Below, in pieces: positions 59,631 to 64,000 of a stretch of DNA of 64,000 nt. Both the position numbers and the translations under genes were made by a program. The stretch is from contig CAJUEK010000009.1 in the NCBI GenBank assembly GCA_910585445.1, forward strand, positions 1-64,000. The letters run 5' to 3'. Each line of letters begins with the position of its first letter. Within the stretch, counting starts at the first letter, position 1. Below the pieces are notes generated by a model. It was not told where the DNA came from, ran no database searches, and worked only from the letters and a program-made list of their open reading frames with translations. The DNA comes from an uncultured Bacteroidales bacterium. GTDB lineage: Bacteria; Bacteroidota; Bacteroidia; Bacteroidales; UBA932.

Positions 59631-61556
59631 ATGAGAAAATATGTAGTGACCGCTATTGCGTCTGCTCTGATTGTGCTGTCGCTTAATGCAAAGGTAAGGC
59701 CGGCTAATGACGGTCAGGTGACACGTGTCGAGCCTCCATGTTGGTGGACTGGCATGAATACCGGACTCCAGCTTCTTGTGCAGGGGCCTGGAATCAGTGA
59801 ATATGATGTCAAATTTGACAAGGTGCTTGCAATTACAGAAGTCCACAAGGCGGACAACCCTGATTTTCTGTTTCTTGATGTGGAAGTTCCGTCTGATGCA
59901 AAGGATGGTGTCTATAACCTTGTATTCACAAAGGGACTTGAATCTTTCAGCTACGCATACTCCATAGGGAAGAAAGCGGACGGGCCACGTGAAAGTTTTA
60001 CGTCCAGGGATGTGATTTATCTTATCGTTCCGGACCGTTTTGCAAACGGAGACCCGTCAAACGATTCTTCCTGCAATACGGCTGAAGAGGCCAGGAGGGA
60101 TGCGCCTATGGGACGCCATGGCGGTGACATCAGAGGCGTTATGGAGCATATGGACTATATTGCCGATCTCGGTGCCACCGCAATATGGATGACTCCTCTC
60201 CTCGAGGACAATGCCCGCAGGGGGTCTTACCATGGCTATGCGTGCTCGGATTATTACAACATCGACCCGCGTTTCGGTGACAATGCCCTTTATAGGGAGA
60301 TGGTGGATGTGGCGCATGAACATGGCTTGAAAGTGATTATGGACATTGTCACCAATCATTGCGGCACTGAACATTGGTGGATGAAGGACATGCCTTTCAA
60401 GGACTGGGTCCACATGAATGAGCCTTATTTCAATTCCAACCACATGTATTCTCTCGCCTTGGACCCGAATGCTTCTGAAGCTGACCGTAAACTGATGGAA
60501 GAGGGATGGTTTTCGCGCGGCATGCCTGACATGAATCTTGACAATCCATATCTGCTCAAGTATTTCCAGCAGTGGGCCATTTGGTGGATTGAATATTCAG
60601 GACTTGACGGCTTCCGTGTGGATACATATTTCTACAACGAAAAGATTCCGATGTCATATTGGTGCAAGGCCGTTACTGACGAATATCCATGGTTCAATAT
60701 CGTGGGAGAGAACTGGAACAGCAATCCGGACATGGTGGCCTACTGGCAGAAGGACAATCCTAATCCTGACGGATTCAATTCCAATCTGCCTTCAATCATG
60801 GACTTCCCGCTAAGGGATGCCGTAAATGCAGCTCTTGCACTCCCGTTGCCTTCAGAGGTAGCCGTACCGGAACAGCAGAGCGGGCGGCGCGGGAGTAAAG
60901 AGCCGGACATGATGTCTGTCTACAATGTGCTTGCCCGTGACTTCCAGTACCATGACATCAGCAACCTGCTTCTGTTCTGGTCTAATCACGACACGGCCCG
61001 TATCGGTGATGTGTTCGGACAGGATTTGTCCAAGATGAAGCTTGCTTTTGCCATGCTTGCAACCATGCGAGGCATACCTCAGATGTTCTATGGAGATGAA
61101 CTCATGTTTTCCATAAATACTTCAAGGCGTGATGACGGCCGTCTCAGGATGGATTTCCCGGGAGGTTGGGATGGGGACGAGGTGAATCTTTTCACGGAGG
61201 AGGGCCGTAAGGCTGCCGCAGCCGATTCCAGATGGACCGGTGCCGCTGACCTTCATGATTATGTGAAGACGCTTCTCAACTGGCGCAAAGATAAAAAGGT
61301 CATTCACTCAGGCAAGACAATGCATTTCATTCCGCGAAACAACACATATGCATATTTCAGATATGACGATTATGACCTTGTATTCGTGTATGTCAACAAT
61401 TCGGATGAAGACGCAAAGGTTACATGGTCGCGTTTTGAAGAGATTGCCGGAAATCTCAAAGAAGGGCGCAATGTACTGACCGGCGAGACCGTTACAGTCA
61501 ATGATGACACTATAGTGCCTGCAAATACTGCGCTTGTCGTTGAATACGCCAGATAG
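59631..61556 (+). CDS. GH13 neopullulanase/cyclomaltodextrinase-like enzyme
   Basis: This 641-residue protein has a signal peptide (ends near LNAKVRP), an N-terminal beta domain (VTRVEPPCWWTGMNTGLQLL) and GH13 motifs VIMDIVTNHCG, DGFRVDTYFYN (nucleophile Asp331), NIVGENW (acid Glu360) and FWSNHDTARI (Asp454). It is a paralogue of the GH13 gene at 53909 with the same domain order, so the locus carries two such enzymes. It starts three bases after the lipoprotein GH13 and ends five bases from the convergent LytTR gene. Confidence 0.92.
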   Translation: MRKYVVTAIASALIVLSLNAKVRPANDGQVTRVEPPCWWTGMNTGLQLLVQGPGISEYDVKFDKVLAITEVHKADNPDFLFLDVEVPSDAKDGVYNLVFTKGLESFSYAYSIGKKADGPRESFTSRDVIYLIVPDRFANGDPSNDSSCNTAEEARRDAPMGRHGGDIRGVMEHMDYIADLGATAIWMTPLLEDNARRGSYHGYACSDYYNIDPRFGDNALYREMVDVAHEHGLKVIMDIVTNHCGTEHWWMKDMPFKDWVHMNEPYFNSNHMYSLALDPNASEADRKLMEEGWFSRGMPDMNLDNPYLLKYFQQWAIWWIEYSGLDGFRVDTYFYNEKIPMSYWCKAVTDEYPWFNIVGENWNSNPDMVAYWQKDNPNPDGFNSNLPSIMDFPLRDAVNAALALPLPSEVAVPEQQSGRRGSKEPDMMSVYNVLARDFQYHDISNLLLFWSNHDTARIGDVFGQDLSKMKLAFAMLATMRGIPQMFYGDELMFSINTSRRDDGRLRMDFPGGWDGDEVNLFTEEGRKAAAADSRWTGAADLHDYVKTLLNWRKDKKVIHSGKTMHFIPRNNTYAYFRYDDYDLVFVYVNNSDEDAKVTWSRFEEIAGNLKEGRNVLTGETVTVNDDTIVPANTALVVEYAR

Positions 61557-61561
61557 GGATT

Positions 61562-62350
61562 TCAGTTCTCGAGCCAGGAGAGAAATTCCTTTGCCCTGGA
61601 ACGGGAAACGGTAAAATTGAACATTGGGCCATTCTCAGAGTCTCCGGACGGACTTCCGACTGTGATGAACAGCCTTCCGTCCAGAGACTTTGTTATGCTG
61701 TGTATGCTGTCTTTGGACACAATGCAGCCACGTGATATCCTGAAGAATTTTTCAGGATCTATACAGGATGTCATAGTGTCAAGGGTCTCTTTTATTGCAT
61801 GTTTCCGTCCCTCTTTGGTGATGGCATAATTTTCCTTGGACTCGGAAATGAAGCACATGACGGAAGGAATGCCGATAGGGATGATATGTCCGTCATCATA
61901 AGTCAGTATTCTTTCTTTATAATCTTTTTTATTCTTTGCTGAAAGCGCGTCCAGCAGATTGTTCAGATTCGTTGAACACATGCTGTCGCGGCACCTGCCG
62001 ATTGCTCTCTTCAGCGCTTCCGCTTTGATGGGCTTCATCAAATAATCTATGCAGTTTTCTTCGAAAGCCTTCAACGCGTATCTGTCAAATGCCGTAGTGA
62101 TTATCACATGGGAATTGATTTCCGTGTTGCGGAATATCTCAAAACAACTGCCGTCAATCAGCATGACATCCATGAATATTATGTCTGCTGCGTTCCCGGG
62201 GGCATTTAGCCAGGCAATGCTGTCTTGTACACTTTCCGTCATGGCGACAATTTCTATCTCGGGAAAGATGTCTTTGATGGTCTTTGCGAGGAAGTCCCTT
62301 GCCATGGCTTCATCTTCAATTATCATAGTCTTGATTGCAGTGTCATTCAT
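61562..62350 (-). CDS. LytTR-family response regulator
   Basis: This 262-residue protein has a receiver domain (MIIEDEAMARDFLAKTI, Asp61 in IFMDVML, LMKPIKAEAL) and a LytTR domain (ISRGCIVSKDSIHSITKS). It is a paralogue of the regulator at 46611. Its start overlaps the kinase stop in ATGA. It is convergent with the last GH13 gene with a five-base gap, which mirrors the murB and LytTR arrangement at the other end of the locus. Targets are unknown; the neighbouring alpha-glucan genes are likely. Confidence 0.9.
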   Translation of the reverse strand: MNDTAIKTMIIEDEAMARDFLAKTIKDIFPEIEIVAMTESVQDSIAWLNAPGNAADIIFMDVMLIDGSCFEIFRNTEINSHVIITTAFDRYALKAFEENCIDYLMKPIKAEALKRAIGRCRDSMCSTNLNNLLDALSAKNKKDYKERILTYDDGHIIPIGIPSVMCFISESKENYAITKEGRKHAIKETLDTMTSCIDPEKFFRISRGCIVSKDSIHSITKSLDGRLFITVGSPSGDSENGPMFNFTVSRSRAKEFLSWLEN

Positions 62351-63714
62351 AAAAGCGGAATTGAAACGGAATAATGACTGTCGTTTTTTTCTATATGAAT
62401 CTTCTTTTCGCAGTTGTCCAGATAGCTTTGTCTCACATATTCCAGCCCATGTCCTGTAGACTCAAGAGGGGATAGCCTTGGAATGAGGTTGTTCCTTATT
62501 GTTATGAAACAACTGTCTGAGGATACATTGATGATGAGGGGATTTTTTGCCGGTGTCGCGTTATGTTTGACCGCATTCTCCACAAGGAGCTGTACTGAGT
62601 ATGTCACCACAAAGCGCTGCATGTCTTTCTCCGGTATGTCATATGTAATCTCCAGGCCTTTAGGGAATCTTACTTTCAGCAATTCCATGTAGTTTGCCAC
62701 GTAAGACATTTCTTCTTTCAAAGTAATTAGAGATTCGTTTTCATATTTCAGCATATGCCGGTACAGTTCGGTGAGGTGACTGATGAATGTTCTTGCATCC
62801 GTATTTTTCTCTTCTGCAACCATGCAGTCCAAAATGTTGAGGTTGTTGAACAGGAAATGCGGACTGACCTGACGCTTGAGACTTATGTATTGTGCCTTTG
62901 CCTGGTTTGCTTTGATTTTTTCCTCCATGGCGTCCCGTCGCGTCTCGAACAGGTAATTTATGAGGAATACTAAAGAATATATGGCAATCTCGATTATGAC
63001 AGCTACAGTGGTCATTCCGATGAAATTGTCTGTAAGGCCTATGCACTTACCCTCATTGGCAATGAACTTCATCATCAGCCCTGCCATGGCAGGGCCGCAT
63101 ATCAGAAGCAATATCAAGTGTTTTATTATGTTGTGCTGAAGCCTGCCGTTCCTGCAGCTTTTTATGAATGCTATTGTAATGACTGTCATTATCATAAGCG
63201 TCATGGGGTGTGACAGGAATACGGAGATGGTCTCCCGTATGTTGTGGTCTTGGAGGAAATTATGAATCAGATAGCTCTCGAAGAAGATTCTTGCCAATAA
63301 AATAGCAAATGCAGCAGCCGTCAGATATGCCATGTGCTTTTCTTTCAGACTATCATAATCGGTGGTGCCTTTGGGTATTTTTTCCGCAAACAGCACAAGC
63401 CCATATCCGATTATGCCTGTAGTCAGCATGGTGGATGCCATCCCTCTCCATGGTGATGCCATACCGACGGCACTCAGTATGTTTCCTATTTCCTTCCCGA
63501 GGATAATGCCCAGAATATTGGTAAGGATTATGCAGATTGCCGTGACGTTTAAAGAAAGCCTTTCCCTGATGCATATGATTGAAGCCATAGCCAAAGATAT
63601 GATTGTCAGAAAATATGTTCTGTCAATGCCCGCTCTTATGCATAGCCACGTGGCAAGTACATGCAGGAATGCGAATATGATTATAAGCCAATGGATATCA
63701 AGCGCTTTTTTCAT
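62347..63714 (-). CDS. LytS-like sensor histidine kinase
   Basis: This 455-residue kinase has an N-terminal block of about eight membrane helices (1-250) and a His_kinase domain with LKRQVSPHFLFNNLNILDCM (phospho-His), VQLLVENAVKHNA and GHGLEYVRQSYLDN. It is a paralogue of the kinase at 47372 with the same domain layout and the same overlap with its regulator. It lies ten bases downstream of the partial esterase-like gene and may be cotranscribed with it. Confidence 0.9.
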   Translation of the reverse strand: MKKALDIHWLIIIFAFLHVLATWLCIRAGIDRTYFLTIISLAMASIICIRERLSLNVTAICIILTNILGIILGKEIGNILSAVGMASPWRGMASTMLTTGIIGYGLVLFAEKIPKGTTDYDSLKEKHMAYLTAAAFAILLARIFFESYLIHNFLQDHNIRETISVFLSHPMTLMIMTVITIAFIKSCRNGRLQHNIIKHLILLLICGPAMAGLMMKFIANEGKCIGLTDNFIGMTTVAVIIEIAIYSLVFLINYLFETRRDAMEEKIKANQAKAQYISLKRQVSPHFLFNNLNILDCMVAEEKNTDARTFISHLTELYRHMLKYENESLITLKEEMSYVANYMELLKVRFPKGLEITYDIPEKDMQRFVVTYSVQLLVENAVKHNATPAKNPLIINVSSDSCFITIRNNLIPRLSPLESTGHGLEYVRQSYLDNCEKKIHIEKNDSHYSVSIPLL

Positions 63715-63723
63715 AGTTCATTC

Positions 63724-64000
63724 TCAATTGAAAACGACCGTTTCCGCTACCTTTCTCAAATATGCCGCTTTTTCCGGTTCAAGGCCGCAGTCGGCAGGTG
63801 TGCCGTTGAATGTCTGTCCCGTTATCATGATGTAATTGACACAAGCCTTGAGATATGTCCCGTAATGCGACTGATGTTTGTTGTCGGTGTCGTACAGTCT
63901 GATTCCTCTGTTCTCATTGAAGACAATCTCAAAGGCCTTGCCTATAGGAGAAACTTCACCTCCGTTTTGGCCGGCCATGTAATGCGTGCCTTCGTCGAGA
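63724..64000 (-). CDS. C-terminal part of an SGNH-type esterase-like protein
   Basis: The gene runs off the right edge; only the last 92 or so codons are in the window. It reads LDEGTHYMAGQNGGEVSPIG then LYDTDNKHQSHYGTYLKACV, where DxxH could be the catalytic Asp-His of an SGNH hydrolase, and PADCGLEPEKAAYLRKVAET at the end. Similar C-termini occur in Bacteroidota proteins of the DUF4886/SGNH group. The family call is tentative because the N-terminal Ser motif is outside the window. Confidence 0.5.
   Translation of the reverse strand, partial: LDEGTHYMAGQNGGEVSPIGKAFEIVFNENRGIRLYDTDNKHQSHYGTYLKACVNYIMITGQTFNGTPADCGLEPEKAAYLRKVAETVVFN

Noticed and set aside
1..64000. tRNA, rRNA or CRISPR array
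   Set aside because: No cloverleaf with a T-loop motif, no rRNA segment and no regularly spaced repeat array were found by reading the intergenic regions; a tRNAscan or Infernal run would be decisive.

Overview
The window looks like a chromosome segment of a gut-type Bacteroidales bacterium (phylum Bacteroidota). The signs are SusC/SusD outer-membrane pairs, TAnnTTTG-type -7 promoter elements without Shine-Dalgarno sequences, an F-ATPase operon that starts with atpD, a type III serA with Lys where other PGDHs have His, and LytS/LytTR pairs. The genus cannot be fixed from the sequence alone.

Layout. 1-8.1 kb: a DoxX-like membrane protein, about 600 bp of non-coding DNA with repeats and a hairpin, then the complete ATP synthase operon (atpD-C-B-E-F-H-A-G). 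8.2-13.5 kb (minus strand): IMPACT-family gene, pyrB, pyrI, serC, serA, DUF1015. 13.7-15.1 kb: a pRiA4b ORF-3-like protein and miaA. 15.1-27.0 kb: a surface-glycan region with two tandem pairs of GT2 glycosyltransferases, an intact Stealth phosphotransferase, a 5'-truncated second Stealth gene, a lipoprotein resembling GT80 sialyltransferases, a CBM9-like protein, an MsbA-type ABC exporter, a fifth GT2 and at least one clear pseudogene (UPF0597/cysteine desulfidase family). 27.0-34.4 kb: recQ, FKBP lipoprotein with DUF3127, PHP phosphatase, HdeD-like protein and dnaG.

34.4-40.8 kb is a self-contained minus-strand module: tyrosine recombinase, OmpA-like protein and a 1184-residue coiled-coil lipoprotein. 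It is bounded by two pairs of inverted sites (an exact 18-bp pair and an imperfect 22-bp pair). This is the best candidate for an undescribed system: a recombinase-linked, possibly invertible or mobile surface-protein cassette. 40.9-46.6 kb: metG with an unusual Cys-rich in-frame insertion, a DUF4091 lipoprotein, a DKNYY-repeat protein and murB.

46.6-64 kb is an alpha-glucan utilisation locus. SusC, SusD, GH13, GH31, lipoprotein GH13 and GH13 genes run on the plus strand. A LytTR regulator plus LytS-like kinase pair lies at each end, both transcribed on the minus strand. The upstream kinase is divergent from susC and shares its promoter region. A run of nine G residues sits in the putative susC promoter spacer, which suggests phase variation by slippage. 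The window ends inside a gene whose C-terminus has a DxxH motif like that of SGNH-type esterases.
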